The position numbers were made by a program, and so were the translations under genes. DNA of 64,000 bases, from positions 1 through 64,000 of the forward strand of contig CAWCUH010000010.1 in the NCBI GenBank assembly GCA_963798655.1. The letters are read 5' to 3'. This DNA is from CAVSMC01 sp963798655 (GTDB lineage: Bacteria > Pseudomonadota > Gammaproteobacteria > Burkholderiales > Casimicrobiaceae). The notes beneath the pieces were generated by a model. It was not told the origin of the DNA and made no database searches. It worked only from the letters and a program-made list of their open reading frames with translations. Below, piece by piece: positions 37,347 to 46,384 of the stretch. Numbering within the stretch: the stretch's first letter is position 1; every line of letters starts with the position of its first letter.

Positions 37347-37656
37347 CGCCCATCGCTCGCTGCGGCGACGCCGCGGCACGTAAGATCGAGCGGTACGATC
37401 CGAATTGGATCTCCGCGACTTGCAAGAATGCGTTCGGCGTTTTGGGCCCGCGTGGCGGCCGTCGTCTTCCTCGTTCGTGTTGATCGACGCACAGGCTACC
37501 GCCGCGCGCCGGGAATCCCGGCTCGAGCAATACGACGCTCATGCCGCGCTTCGCCAGGTAATACGCGATCGCGCATCCGACGATGCCGCCGCCGACGATC
37601 ACCGCATCGGCGCGAGCGGGAAGCGCCTCTTTCGGGCGCATAGGGGTCCGATCCAT
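37347..37656 (-). pseudogene. N-terminal stub of an FAD-dependent oxidoreductase
   Basis: The first 50 residues are an excellent FAD-binding start (ADAVIVGGGIVGCAIAYYLA and SVVLLEPG), as in DadA/glycine-oxidase-like flavoproteins. After that the frame becomes unrelated arginine-rich sequence and stops; no continuation of the 350-residue remainder is found in any frame. I read this as a truncated gene. The promoter and start may still be active, but a functional product is unlikely. Confidence 0.6.
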
Positions 37657-37748
37657 TGGCGCGCGACTACGCTGGCCGCATTGTCGCGCGCGCTACGTAA
37701 GCACCACCGGGTGCGCCGTTCCAACGCGCGCCTGTGCCCGACGATGAA

Positions 37749-37776
37749 CGAAGGGCTTGCCGCGGCAAGCCCTTCG
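37749..37776 (-). terminator. Hairpin downstream of the SdrD-type PEP-CTERM gene
   Basis: A perfect inverted repeat with a 13-bp stem, CGAAGGGCTTGCC/GGCAAGCCCTTCG, with two bases between the arms. It lies about 32 nt after the stop of the minus-strand gene at 37808. The T tail is short on both strands, so it could act as a terminator or stabilise the 3' end. Confidence 0.5.
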
Positions 37777-37807
37777 TTTCGAAACGGCGGGCGCGTCCTG
37801 CCGCGAA

Positions 37808-38377
37808 TCAGTGTCCTGGGCGAACGCGCGGCCTGCGTAGCGCGACCGCGGCGAGCAGCGCGGCGAGCGCGGCGCCGACCAACGCGAGCGATCCGGGCTC
37901 CGGCACGCTGACAGCGACCAGCCCGGCGTCGACGGTAAGGATAGGAGCGCCGCTGGTTGGAAACGTGAAACCCTGGACGATCGCCGTGCGCCCGGTCAGC
38001 GCGTCGATCACGTCGCTGTCGAGCGCGTCGTTTGCGCCCTGATCGGCGAGCGTGAATTGGAAGCCGCTCGGCAGGATGAACTGGAGCTGCCAGCTATGGT
38101 TGACCGCACCGGAGCCGATATCGAGGAAATACACGCCGCTCGCGTTGGTGTCGGCGCTCATGAAGATGTTGGTGAAGTTGTCGGCGCTGCTGAACAGGTT
38201 CACCGTGACGCTGCCGATGCCGGGCTCGCCGGCGTCCTGGACGCCGTTGTGATTGAGGTCCGACCAGACGAAGTCGCCGAAGCCTTCGGCGCCGGTGGCT
38301 TGCGCCTGTGCCGGTCCGGCGGACAGTGCGAGCGCGGCAGCGGCGATCGCGGCAAGACGGGTCAGGTTTCGGTTCAT
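37808..38377 (-). CDS. PEP-CTERM protein with an SdrD B-like repeat
   Basis: A 189-aa secreted protein. It has a signal peptide (MNRNLTRL, hydrophobic core, AQAQA), then a GFGDFVWSDLNHNGVQDAGE block that is the calcium-binding SdrD_B/Cna-B-like pattern, a beta-rich domain, and the C-terminal signal SVPEPGSLALVGAALAALLA followed by arginines. PEP-CTERM proteins are processed by exosortase and end up outside the cell or in the exopolysaccharide. This is the second such protein in 4 kb, with no exosortase gene in the window. Confidence 0.83.
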   Translation of the reverse strand: MNRNLTRLAAIAAAALALSAGPAQAQATGAEGFGDFVWSDLNHNGVQDAGEPGIGSVTVNLFSSADNFTNIFMSADTNASGVYFLDIGSGAVNHSWQLQFILPSGFQFTLADQGANDALDSDVIDALTGRTAIVQGFTFPTSGAPILTVDAGLVAVSVPEPGSLALVGAALAALLAAVALRRPRVRPGH

Positions 38378-38605
38378 TCCGGTACCTCGTTCTGCGAACC
38401 AGCGGAAGGAGAAAGCAACGAACGCACCCGGCGCGGCAAACCGGTGATCCTGCTGGAAAAGTCATCGCGGCGCCCGCTTGCCGGCGATGCGTGTGTAAAC
38501 CTGTTCGACACGTGGCAGCACCGGCGGACACCTTTGCCTGCGCCACGAGTTCGGGTAGCGTCCCGACGTACCGGTACGCCGACCAGCCACTCCGTACGGC
38601 GACGC

Positions 38606-40003
38606 ATGCCTGCCTCGATCAAATCCGTCCATTCCGCCGCGCGCTTCCCCGCCGTGCCGGGCCCCGAAGCGGCGCTGCTGATGTCGCTGCTGCATCAGCT
38701 GTCGCAGAGCGAGTGGTGGAGCGCCGCGCGGTTGCGCGCCGAGCAGCACGCGCAGCTCGACGCGCTCGTCGATCACGCGGTTCGCACCGTGCCCTGGTAT
38801 CGCGAGCGCTTCGCACCGTTCGCCGGACGAGGCGCACGCGCGTCGGAGCGCTGGGCCGATCTGCCGACGCTCACGCGCGCCGAAGTTCAGCGGCACGGCA
38901 GCGCGCTACGCTCGACGAGCCTGCCGGCGGGCCACCAGCGGTTGCGATCGGTGAGCACGTCCGGCTCGACCGGCACTTCGATCACCGTGGACACGACCGA
39001 AACCGGGCGGCTCCTCTGGATGGCGCTGCTGCTGCGCGAGCACGAGTGGCACGCGCGGGACCTGTCGTCGACGCATGTCGCGATCCGGATCACCGGCGAC
39101 AAGACGAACGCCGCATGGCCGGACGGCTTGCGTGCCGCGGATTGGGGGCCGCCCGAGAACGTCGTGTATCGCACCGGACGCTCGGCGGTGCTCGACCTGT
39201 TCACCGCGACCGAGCGACAGCTCGAATGGCTGCTGCGGCAGGATGCCGAGATCCTGCTGACCTTTCCATCGAACGCGCTGGAGCTCGCCGCGCTGTGTCG
39301 CGAGCGCGCCGTACAGCTGCCGAAGCTCCGCGAGCTGCGACTGATGTCGGAGGCGCTCGACGCCGATACGAGACGGGTGCTGCGCGAAACGTGGAACGTG
39401 CCGGTGACCGATGCTTACTCGGCGCAGGAAGTCGGTTACATCGCACTGCAATGCCCCCGGCACGATCACTATCACGTGCAGGCCGAATCGGCGTACGTGG
39501 AGGTCGTCGATGACGATGGCCGCGCGTGCGGGCCGGGCGAGGTCGGCCGCGTCGTCGTCACACCGCTGCACAACTTCGCCATGCCGCTGATCCGCTACGA
39601 AATCGGCGACTACGCGGAAGCCGGCGCGCCGTGCGCGTGTGGCCGCAGCCTGCCGGTGCTGACCCGCATCATGGGGCGCGTGCGCAACATGCTGACGCTT
39701 CCCGACGGCGCGCGTCGCTGGCCCAGGCTCGCCGGGCCGTTCTACCGCGACATCGCGCCGGTCGTGCAGCACCAGATCGTCCAGCACGACCTCGAGCGCG
39801 TCGAAGCGCGGCTCGTCGTCGAGCGCGCGCTCACCTCCGATGAGGAAGAAGCGCTTCGCGCATTGATCGTCGAGCGTCTCGGCCACGATTTCGCGCTGAC
39901 CTTCGAGTATCCCGAGCGCATCGAGCGCAGCCGCAGCGGCAAGTTCGAGGAGTTCGTGTCGCGGATACCGGTTGAGACGACCTCGCCGCCGGTGTCGCGA
40001 TGA
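38606..40003 (+). CDS. Phenylacetate-CoA-ligase-like (PaaK/CapK) adenylate-forming enzyme
   Basis: A 465-aa adenylate-forming enzyme of the PaaK/CapK group. It has the phosphate-binding loop STSGSTGTS, an A-motif region DAYSAQEVGYIALQCP, RYEIGDYAEAG and the hinge-like GRVRNMLTLPDG. The C-terminal domain ends with SRSGKFEEFV, supplying the expected lysine. Such enzymes activate an aryl or other carboxylic acid to the acyl-AMP and then to a thioester. The start could be this ATG or the later ATG at 38681. The stop overlaps the next gene by ATGA, indicating a functional pair with the phosphodiesterase-like protein, not an aromatic degradation operon. Confidence 0.78.
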   Translation: MPASIKSVHSAARFPAVPGPEAALLMSLLHQLSQSEWWSAARLRAEQHAQLDALVDHAVRTVPWYRERFAPFAGRGARASERWADLPTLTRAEVQRHGSALRSTSLPAGHQRLRSVSTSGSTGTSITVDTTETGRLLWMALLLREHEWHARDLSSTHVAIRITGDKTNAAWPDGLRAADWGPPENVVYRTGRSAVLDLFTATERQLEWLLRQDAEILLTFPSNALELAALCRERAVQLPKLRELRLMSEALDADTRRVLRETWNVPVTDAYSAQEVGYIALQCPRHDHYHVQAESAYVEVVDDDGRACGPGEVGRVVVTPLHNFAMPLIRYEIGDYAEAGAPCACGRSLPVLTRIMGRVRNMLTLPDGARRWPRLAGPFYRDIAPVVQHQIVQHDLERVEARLVVERALTSDEEEALRALIVERLGHDFALTFEYPERIERSRSGKFEEFVSRIPVETTSPPVSR

Positions 40004-41592
40004 GCGCGGCGCGGCGCCGAGTCGTCGCAATCGGGCTCGATGCGACGTCGCCCGACGTGCTTTCGCGCTGGATGGACGCCGGTCGTCTGCCGAACTGCGC
40101 GGCGCTTCGTGCGCGCGGCGCGTTCGCGGTCGTCGACAACGTCCGCTATTACCGCACCGAGACATCGTGGCTCACGTTCCTCAGCGGCGCGTTGCCCGCG
40201 GAGACCGGCGAATGGGGCCACGTCGACTACGATCCGGCGACGTACGGCGTGCGCGAACGCGACGCCTACGCATTCGCGTCGCGTTCGCCGTTCTATGCGC
40301 GGATGCCCGGCCGCCGCGTGTGCGTGTTCGACGTGCCGCTCGCGCAGCCGGTCGACGGCGTCGACGGCGTGCAGCTGCTCGGCTGGGGCACCGAGGTAAA
40401 CCAGTGCCTGCGCGTGTCGCGGCCGCCGACGCTGATCGACGAGCTGATTGCACGCCACGGCGATCATCCGCTGTTCGAGTCCGCGGCGTCGGCACACGCT
40501 GGACACAATGGCAAGCCGCAGGTCCTTTCGTACCGCATTCCGAGCAGCTACGACATCGATGCGCTGCGAGAGCTGTCGGCGAGGCTTTGTGTCGGTGCAC
40601 AACGGCGCGGCGAGATGATGTGCGATCTGCTCGCGCGCGGACCCTGGGATCTGTTCGTGGGTGTTTTCTCCGAAACGCACACGTCGAGCCATCTGCTGTG
40701 GCACCTGAGCCAGCCGCATCCGCTGCGCGAGCGGCTCGTCGGCGCGCGCGACGACGATCCGATGCTGCGCGTGTTCGAAGCGGTCGACATGGCGATCGGC
40801 CGGATCGTCGACGCGTTGCCGAACGATGCGGACATCGTGCTGTTCTCGATCTACGGCATCGGCGCCAACGTGCTCGACCTTCCGAGCATGGCGGTGCTGC
40901 CCGAGTCGCTGTTCAGGTGGAGCTTTCCGGGACACTGCGCGCTTGCATCGGCCGGCGCCGAACAACCGCTCGACGCCGAGCGCCTCGGTTACCGGCGCCA
41001 CTGGAAGGAAGAGATGTGGTCGCTCGTCGCGGAGTCGGCCAAGACACAGCTCGAATCGCCGTTCGATCAGCAGCGGCGCGGCGATCCGCTCGCGTGGCAG
41101 CCCGCAAACTGGTATCGGCCGGCGTGGCCACGGATGAAAGCGTTCGCGCTGCCGACATATTCGGAAGGCCTTGTGCGAATCAACGTCGCCGGGCGTGAAG
41201 CGTCGGGCGTGGTCGAGCCGCCCGACTTCCGATGCACGTGCGATGCCGTCTGCGACCTGTTGCGAGGCCTCGTCGATGCGCGCAGCGGACGCCCGATGGT
41301 GCGCGATGTCGTGCGCACGCGCGACGCGGCGCTCGCGGCGGATTCCGGCCCGCCCGCCGACCTGATCGTCCTCTGGCAGGAGCAATCGCCGACCGACGTC
41401 GTCGACAGCGCGCACGTCGGGCGCATCGGTCCGCTGCCGTACTTTCGCAGCGGCGGGCATTCATCGCAAGGATTCGTCGTCGCGCGCGGCGCGCCGTTCA
41501 AGCCGGGCTCGCGGCTCGACGACGTTCGCGCGGAGCAGCTGTCGACGTTCATCGCAAGCCTCGGCGAGCGCTCGGCGTCCGCGCGCGGATAA
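40000..41592 (+). CDS. Type I phosphodiesterase/nucleotide pyrophosphatase-like protein
   Basis: A 530-aa member of the alkaline-phosphatase superfamily. The first metal-ligand strand reads VVAIGLDATSPDVLSRWM and the nucleophile region is RTETSWLTFLSG, with a threonine as in nucleotide pyrophosphatases. A further SETHTSSHLLWHL block matches the metal-binding segment. The usual SDHG motif is replaced by SIYGIGAN in LFSIYGIGANVLDLPS, so one metal ligand pair appears altered. No signal peptide, so it acts in the cytoplasm or on activated intermediates. Translationally coupled to the adenylate-forming enzyme upstream; together they may add and remove a group on a glycan or lipid. Function unproven. 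Confidence 0.7.
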   Translation: MSAARRRVVAIGLDATSPDVLSRWMDAGRLPNCAALRARGAFAVVDNVRYYRTETSWLTFLSGALPAETGEWGHVDYDPATYGVRERDAYAFASRSPFYARMPGRRVCVFDVPLAQPVDGVDGVQLLGWGTEVNQCLRVSRPPTLIDELIARHGDHPLFESAASAHAGHNGKPQVLSYRIPSSYDIDALRELSARLCVGAQRRGEMMCDLLARGPWDLFVGVFSETHTSSHLLWHLSQPHPLRERLVGARDDDPMLRVFEAVDMAIGRIVDALPNDADIVLFSIYGIGANVLDLPSMAVLPESLFRWSFPGHCALASAGAEQPLDAERLGYRRHWKEEMWSLVAESAKTQLESPFDQQRRGDPLAWQPANWYRPAWPRMKAFALPTYSEGLVRINVAGREASGVVEPPDFRCTCDAVCDLLRGLVDARSGRPMVRDVVRTRDAALAADSGPPADLIVLWQEQSPTDVVDSAHVGRIGPLPYFRSGGHSSQGFVVARGAPFKPGSRLDDVRAEQLSTFIASLGERSASARG

Positions 41593-41597
41593 GGCGT

Positions 41598-42521
41598 TCA
41601 GCAGGCGAATCGGTACGCGCGAATGGCGTCGAGCGTGCCGGCTTGCGCGTGCGCGCGCGCCGCCGAAAGCCACGGCCCGAGCCGGGTGTTGACCGCGACC
41701 TCGAAATCGTCGGCGACCGACGCATGGAACTCGATCGCGGCGTTCAGTATTGCGCGCAATCGCGACGCGTCGCCGTGCCGCGCATGGATGTCGGCGAGCA
41801 CCATCGCGCTGTTGAGGCTTTCGACGGGAAATGCATTCGAGCGCGCGCCGGCCGCGCGCTCGAGCCAGTGGACGGCCCGGTCGAAGCGGCCGTCGAGGAA
41901 CTCCATGTAGCCGAGAAACCAGTGATAGCGCGGAACCGACGGCTCGCGCGCGATCGCGCACGACAGCCGCTCGCGATAGCTGGCCGCTTTCGCGAGCCGC
42001 CGCGCCGGGTCGGGAAAGTGCTGCACCGTCAATTGTGCCAACCATCGCGCGCGCAGGCCGCGCGCGCGGATGTCGTGCTGCGCGACGTCGTGCACGAGGC
42101 CGCGCGGACGCACGCCGTTGCGAAACAGGAACAGCTTGTAGTCCTCGAACGGCGGGCTGCCGTCGACGTGGTTCATCCACGCGCCGAAATAGCCGGCGCT
42201 CGCTTCGTCGTCGCGCATCGCGCGAAGCGCGTCGATCGCCGGCCGGTCGACGCGCTCGTCGGCATCGAGCATCATCACCCACGGCGTCGAAAGCTGCGCG
42301 AGCGCCGCGATGCGCGCGTCGCATAGGCAATTGCAGCGATTTCGGTCGAGCGATTTGGCCAGCAACGTGATGCCGAACTCGCGGCGCACCACGTCCGGCG
42401 TGCCGTCGGTCGATCCGGTGTCGACGATCGCGACCTCGTCGAACGCGTCGACGATCGGCGCGAGGCACGGCAGTATCTGATGCGCCTCGTTGCGCACGAC
42501 CATGCACAGGCCGATCTTCAT
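41598..42521 (-). CDS. GT2-family glycosyltransferase with C-terminal repeat region
   Basis: A 307-aa GT-A fold protein. It opens MKIGLCMVVRNEA, followed by VDTGSTDGTPDVV and the DxD metal motif MLDADERVD. The C-terminal 110 residues look helical and repeat-like (HWFLGYMEFLDGRFDRAVHW), as in SunS-type or TPR-linked glycosyltransferases. It converges with the phosphodiesterase-like gene with only 5 nt between stops, so it may be part of the same polysaccharide or glycoconjugate locus. The acceptor is unknown. The start ATG is the one directly before IGLCMVV. Confidence 0.82.
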   Translation of the reverse strand: MKIGLCMVVRNEAHQILPCLAPIVDAFDEVAIVDTGSTDGTPDVVRREFGITLLAKSLDRNRCNCLCDARIAALAQLSTPWVMMLDADERVDRPAIDALRAMRDDEASAGYFGAWMNHVDGSPPFEDYKLFLFRNGVRPRGLVHDVAQHDIRARGLRARWLAQLTVQHFPDPARRLAKAASYRERLSCAIAREPSVPRYHWFLGYMEFLDGRFDRAVHWLERAAGARSNAFPVESLNSAMVLADIHARHGDASRLRAILNAAIEFHASVADDFEVAVNTRLGPWLSAARAHAQAGTLDAIRAYRFAC

Positions 42522-42669
42522 CGTGTAGCGCGCTCCGTTGCAGCGGCCGACGATTGTATGCGCATCGCCGGCGCCCAGGGACCGCGTCCCGACGCGCGGG
42601 CTCGCGCCGCGTTGACTATACTGACTGACGTACCCGCGCGGCGTGGTCGCGCACCAGTCAAGCGACGCC

Positions 42670-43866
42670 ATGGCATCCGCACCCATTGTCATCGCAGGCG
42701 GCGGCATCGGCGGCCTCGCCGCGGCGCTCGGTCTTTCGCGCGCGGGCTTCCCGGTCGTCGTGCTGGAGAAAAACGCGGCGTTCGCCGAGATCGGCGCGGG
42801 CATCCAGCTTGGGCCGAACGCGTTCCATTCGTTCGATCATCTCGGCGTCGGCGACGCCGCGCGCCGCATGGCGGTCTACATCGACCGGCTGCGGCTGATG
42901 GATGCGATCGGCGGCGACGAGATCTGCCACGTTGCGCTCGACGAGCCGTTTCGCGAGCGCTTCGGCAATCCCTACGCAGTCGTGCACCGCGGCGACCTCT
43001 ATCGCGTGTTCCTCGACGCGTGCCGCGCGAATGCGAACGTCAACCTGCGCCCGAGCACCGAGGTGGTCTCGTACGAGCAGGACGGCAGCAGGGTCACCGT
43101 GACGCTCGCATCGGGCGGGCCCATCGTGGGCGCGGCGTTGATCGGCGCCGACGGGCTGTGGTCGAAAGTACGCCGCAAGGTCGTCGGCGACGGCTCGCCG
43201 CGCGTGTCGGGCCACACGACGTATCGCTCGGTGATCCCGACCGAGCGGATGCCCGAGGACCTGCGCTGGAATGCCGCGACGCTGTGGGCGGGCCCGCGCT
43301 GCCACGTCGTCCACTATCCGCTGTCCGACTGGAAGGTGTTCAACCTCGTCGCGACGTACCACAACGATGCGCCGGAGCCGGTCGCCGGAAAGCCGGTGTC
43401 GCGCGAAGAGGTGCTCGCCGGATTCCGGCACACGCACCCGATCGTCCAGTCGATCATCGAGCACGGCTCGGACTGGAAGCTGTGGGTGCTGTGCGATCGC
43501 GACCCGGTGCTGAACTGGACCGATGGCCGGGTCGCGCTGCTCGGCGACGCCGCGCACCCGATGCTGCAGTATTTCGCGCAGGGCGCGTGCATGGCGATGG
43601 AAGATGCGGTGTGCGTCTCGTACATGGCGGAGAAGTTCGGCGGCGACTTCGAGCGCGCGTTCGCCGCGTATCGCGACCAGCGGGTGCTGCGCGCGACGCG
43701 GGTGCAGCTGCAATCGCGCGCGATCGGCGAGCACATCTACCATCCGAACGGCGCGCACGCGGCGCTGCGCAACGCGATCATGCGCAGCAAGACGGCCGAC
43801 GACTGGTACGACACGCTCGCGTGGCTCTACGGGGGATCGGGCCTCAAGTCGGCGGTGCCGTCGTGA
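42670..43866 (+). CDS. FAD-dependent aromatic monooxygenase (3-hydroxybenzoate 6-hydroxylase-like)
   Basis: A 398-aa class A flavoprotein monooxygenase. It carries the FAD motif GGGIGGLAAALGLSRAG, the LIGADGLWSKVR (DG) motif contacting FAD and NAD(P)H, and the GDAAHPMLQYFAQGACMAME block. The overall pattern fits 3-hydroxybenzoate 6-hydroxylase or salicylate hydroxylase, which make gentisate or catechol. No ring-cleavage dioxygenase is in the window, so the exact substrate is open. The start is the ATG of MASAPIV; a longer frame adds nine residues. Confidence 0.83.
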   Translation: MASAPIVIAGGGIGGLAAALGLSRAGFPVVVLEKNAAFAEIGAGIQLGPNAFHSFDHLGVGDAARRMAVYIDRLRLMDAIGGDEICHVALDEPFRERFGNPYAVVHRGDLYRVFLDACRANANVNLRPSTEVVSYEQDGSRVTVTLASGGPIVGAALIGADGLWSKVRRKVVGDGSPRVSGHTTYRSVIPTERMPEDLRWNAATLWAGPRCHVVHYPLSDWKVFNLVATYHNDAPEPVAGKPVSREEVLAGFRHTHPIVQSIIEHGSDWKLWVLCDRDPVLNWTDGRVALLGDAAHPMLQYFAQGACMAMEDAVCVSYMAEKFGGDFERAFAAYRDQRVLRATRVQLQSRAIGEHIYHPNGAHAALRNAIMRSKTADDWYDTLAWLYGGSGLKSAVPS

Positions 43867-43896
43867 ACGCACGTCGACGCGGCCGCGCCGCGTCGC

Positions 43897-44421
43897 TCAG
43901 CCGATCTGCTGCAGCTCGCGCCGGAACCACTCGCCGCGATTGACGTACGCGTCGACGTTCACGCGCATCGCCGCGAGCTCGTCGTCGGTCAGCGTGCGCC
44001 TCACCCTGGCCGGCGCACCGACGATCAGCGAGCGGTCGGGAAACGCGCTGCCCTCGGGCACGAACGCGCCGGCGGCGACGAGGCAATCGCGGCCGATCGT
44101 CGACCTGTTGTAGATGATCGCCTGGATGCCGACCAGCGTGCCGTCTCCGATCGAGCAGCCGTGCAGCATCGCCTGATGGCCGACGGTGACATCGCGGCCG
44201 ATCGTCATCGGGATTCCGGGATCGACGTGAAGCACCGCACCGTCCTGCACGTTGGTGTTGTCGCCGATCGCGATCGCGTCGTCGTCGCCGCGGATGACGG
44301 CGCCCGGCCATATGCTTGCGCGCTCGCCGAGCGTCACGCGGCCGATCACGGTGGCGCCGGGCGCCACGTATGCCGATGCCGGCACATCGGGCGTAACGCT
44401 GCCGAGTCGATAGATCGCCAA
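43897..44421 (-). CDS. Gamma-carbonic-anhydrase family protein
   Basis: A 174-aa left-handed beta-helix protein with hexapeptide repeats (VIGRVTLGERASIWPGAVIR) and the three zinc histidines spaced as in gamma-class carbonic anhydrases (LHV, then GHQAMLHGC). The start is a TTG one base after the stop of the SDR gene, so it is translationally coupled with it. Family members in bacteria are often of uncertain activity, and some act as acyl-transferase-like scaffolds. Confidence 0.85.
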   Translation of the reverse strand: MAIYRLGSVTPDVPASAYVAPGATVIGRVTLGERASIWPGAVIRGDDDAIAIGDNTNVQDGAVLHVDPGIPMTIGRDVTVGHQAMLHGCSIGDGTLVGIQAIIYNRSTIGRDCLVAAGAFVPEGSAFPDRSLIVGAPARVRRTLTDDELAAMRVNVDAYVNRGEWFRRELQQIG

Positions 44422-44422
44422 G

Positions 44423-45127
44423 TCAGCTCAAGCCCGACACCGGGATGGCCGCGCCGTGGATCGCGCGCGCGGCGTCGGACGCGAGAAACGCGATGACGCT
44501 GGCAAGCTCGTCGAGCGACACCCATCGCGATGGATTCGCGGCGGGCATCGCGGCGCGATTTTCCGGCGTATCGAGAATCGACGGCAGCACGCAGTTGACG
44601 TTGACACTGTGCTCGCGAAGCTCGGCCGCCATCGACTCGGTGAGGCGGATCACGGCGCTCTTTGCGGCGGCGTAGGCACCCATGTTCGCCCCGCCCTTCA
44701 GCGCGGACAGCGCGCCGATGTTGACGACCTTGCCATCGCGCTGCGCGAGCATGTGCGGCACGACGGCGCGTGTCGCATGCATCATCGTGCGCACGTTGAC
44801 GTCGAACATCGCGCTCAACGCATCGTCGGTCGTGCCGTGCACCGGTTCGCCCATGCTGAAGCCGCCGGCGACGTTGACCAGCACGTCGATTCGGGTGAAG
44901 CGGCCGACCGCTCGCGTGACCGCTTGCGTCGTCGCGTCCGCGTCGCGCAAGTCGACGCCAACGAGGAGCCGCCGCGGATCGTCGTCGCCGTACGCGCGCG
45001 CGAGCGAGTCGCGCGTCGAGCCGACGAGGACGAGGTTCGCGCCGTCCCGGGCGAACCGCTGGGCCACCGCGCGGCCGAGATTGCCGGCGGCTCCGGTCAC
45101 CATGACGGTCGCAGGGTTCTGCGCCAT
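44423..45127 (-). CDS. Short-chain dehydrogenase/reductase
   Basis: A 234-aa SDR with the cofactor motif TGAAGNLG, NVAGG (the NNAG equivalent), the catalytic serine in NIGALSALKG and YAAAK. It is a classical NAD(P)(H) oxidoreductase; the substrate is unknown. It is transcribed with the gamma-carbonic-anhydrase gene. Its 5' end lies close to the divergent polymerase-domain gene. Confidence 0.85.
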   Translation of the reverse strand: MAQNPATVMVTGAAGNLGRAVAQRFARDGANLVLVGSTRDSLARAYGDDDPRRLLVGVDLRDADATTQAVTRAVGRFTRIDVLVNVAGGFSMGEPVHGTTDDALSAMFDVNVRTMMHATRAVVPHMLAQRDGKVVNIGALSALKGGANMGAYAAAKSAVIRLTESMAAELREHSVNVNCVLPSILDTPENRAAMPAANPSRWVSLDELASVIAFLASDAARAIHGAAIPVSGLS

Positions 45128-45180
45128 TCGCTTCGCTTAGCTCCCGAGTAGCCGATACGATAGCGCACTTCTGGGAGCGC

Positions 45181-46218
45181 GCAGCCGAACGTCGCGGGCG
45201 CCGCGGGGACGTCGGCGGCGACGAGGTCGAGGTCACGCATCTGGATCGCGTCTACTGGCCCGCCGTTCCCGCGCTCGAGCAGCCGGCAATCACCAAGCGG
45301 GACTTCCTGCGCTACCTGCTCGGCGTGTCGGCGCCCTTTCTCGAACATGCGCGCGACCGGCCGCTGACGCTCTTCCGCTGGCCCGAGAGCGTCGCCGGGC
45401 GGCGCGTGCTGATGAAGCACTGGGAAATCCGGCTGCCGGATTTCGTCGAGCGCGTGCGCGTGCTCTCGGAGAGCAAGGGCGCGCCCGACGAGTACATCCT
45501 GTGCAACAACCTCGCGACGCTTCTGTGGCGCGGACACATGGGCACGCTCGAGTTCAACGTCTGGCATTCGCGCGTGCGCCGGGGGCCGGATGCGTCCGAC
45601 AGCGGCACCGACTTCACGACGTCGCTCGCCGCGCTGCAGCGCTCGGTGATCGAGTATCCGGACTACATCGTCTTCGACATCGACCCGTTCATCTACACGG
45701 GCAGCGAGACGAGGCGAAAGCAGCCCGCATTCAGCGCGCCGGCGTTCGACAAGGCGCGACAGGTCGCCGTGTGGCTCAACGCGCTGCTCGACAAGATGTC
45801 GCTCGGCTCACGTGTGAAGACTTCGGGCAAGACCGGGCTGCACGTCGTCGCGCCGATCGAGCGGACGCTCCAGTACGAAGGCGCGCGCGAGATCGCCCGC
45901 TTCATCGGCGATCACCTGATGCGCGAGCACCGGGACGAGATCACCGTCGACTGGACGATCGAGCGGCGCACCGGCAAGGTGTTCCTCGACTACAACATGA
46001 ACGTGCGCGCGAAGTCGATCACCGTCGCCTACTCGCCGCGCGGGCTCGAAGGCGCGCCGGTGTCGATGCCGCTCGAATGGCGCGACGTCGAGCGCGTGTA
46101 TCCGACCGAATTCCGGTTGCCGACAGCGCTGCGGCGATTGCGCCGCCGCGGCGACTCGTGGTCGGGACTTCTGGACGACAAGCAGAGCCTCCAGCAAGTG
46201 CTCGCTGCACCGCGCTGA
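45181..46218 (+). CDS. Stand-alone LigD-type primase-polymerase domain
   Basis: The sequence matches the archaeo-eukaryotic primase-like polymerase domain of DNA ligase D: VTHLDRVYWP, GVSAPFLEHARDRPLTLF, the catalytic pair in VFDIDPF, SGKTGLHVVAPIE, and the third acidic site near FLDYNMNVRAKS. It is free of ligase and nuclease domains, as in some stand-alone NHEJ polymerases. No ATG or GTG precedes the conserved N-terminal block in frame: the first is a GTG at 45325, which would delete the first 48 residues of the domain. The true start may be a rare codon (CTG 45241, ATA 45160) or lie beyond an upstream frameshift. The start given is arbitrary. No Ku gene is in the window. Confidence 0.7.
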   Translation, partial: AAERRGRRGDVGGDEVEVTHLDRVYWPAVPALEQPAITKRDFLRYLLGVSAPFLEHARDRPLTLFRWPESVAGRRVLMKHWEIRLPDFVERVRVLSESKGAPDEYILCNNLATLLWRGHMGTLEFNVWHSRVRRGPDASDSGTDFTTSLAALQRSVIEYPDYIVFDIDPFIYTGSETRRKQPAFSAPAFDKARQVAVWLNALLDKMSLGSRVKTSGKTGLHVVAPIERTLQYEGAREIARFIGDHLMREHRDEITVDWTIERRTGKVFLDYNMNVRAKSITVAYSPRGLEGAPVSMPLEWRDVERVYPTEFRLPTALRRLRRRGDSWSGLLDDKQSLQQVLAAPR

Positions 46219-46384
46219 CGCGGCGGTCGGGTATTCCGAGGATCTCGGGCGCAGATGGAGCAGGTGCTCGGAGCCGATCATCCACCCGCGCACGACGTTG
46301 CGTCATCGCTCGCGAGGCTCGATCGACGTGCGCAACGCTGACGGCCCGGTCGCGCCGGGCTCCGTCAAACGAACGCCGTGCCGA

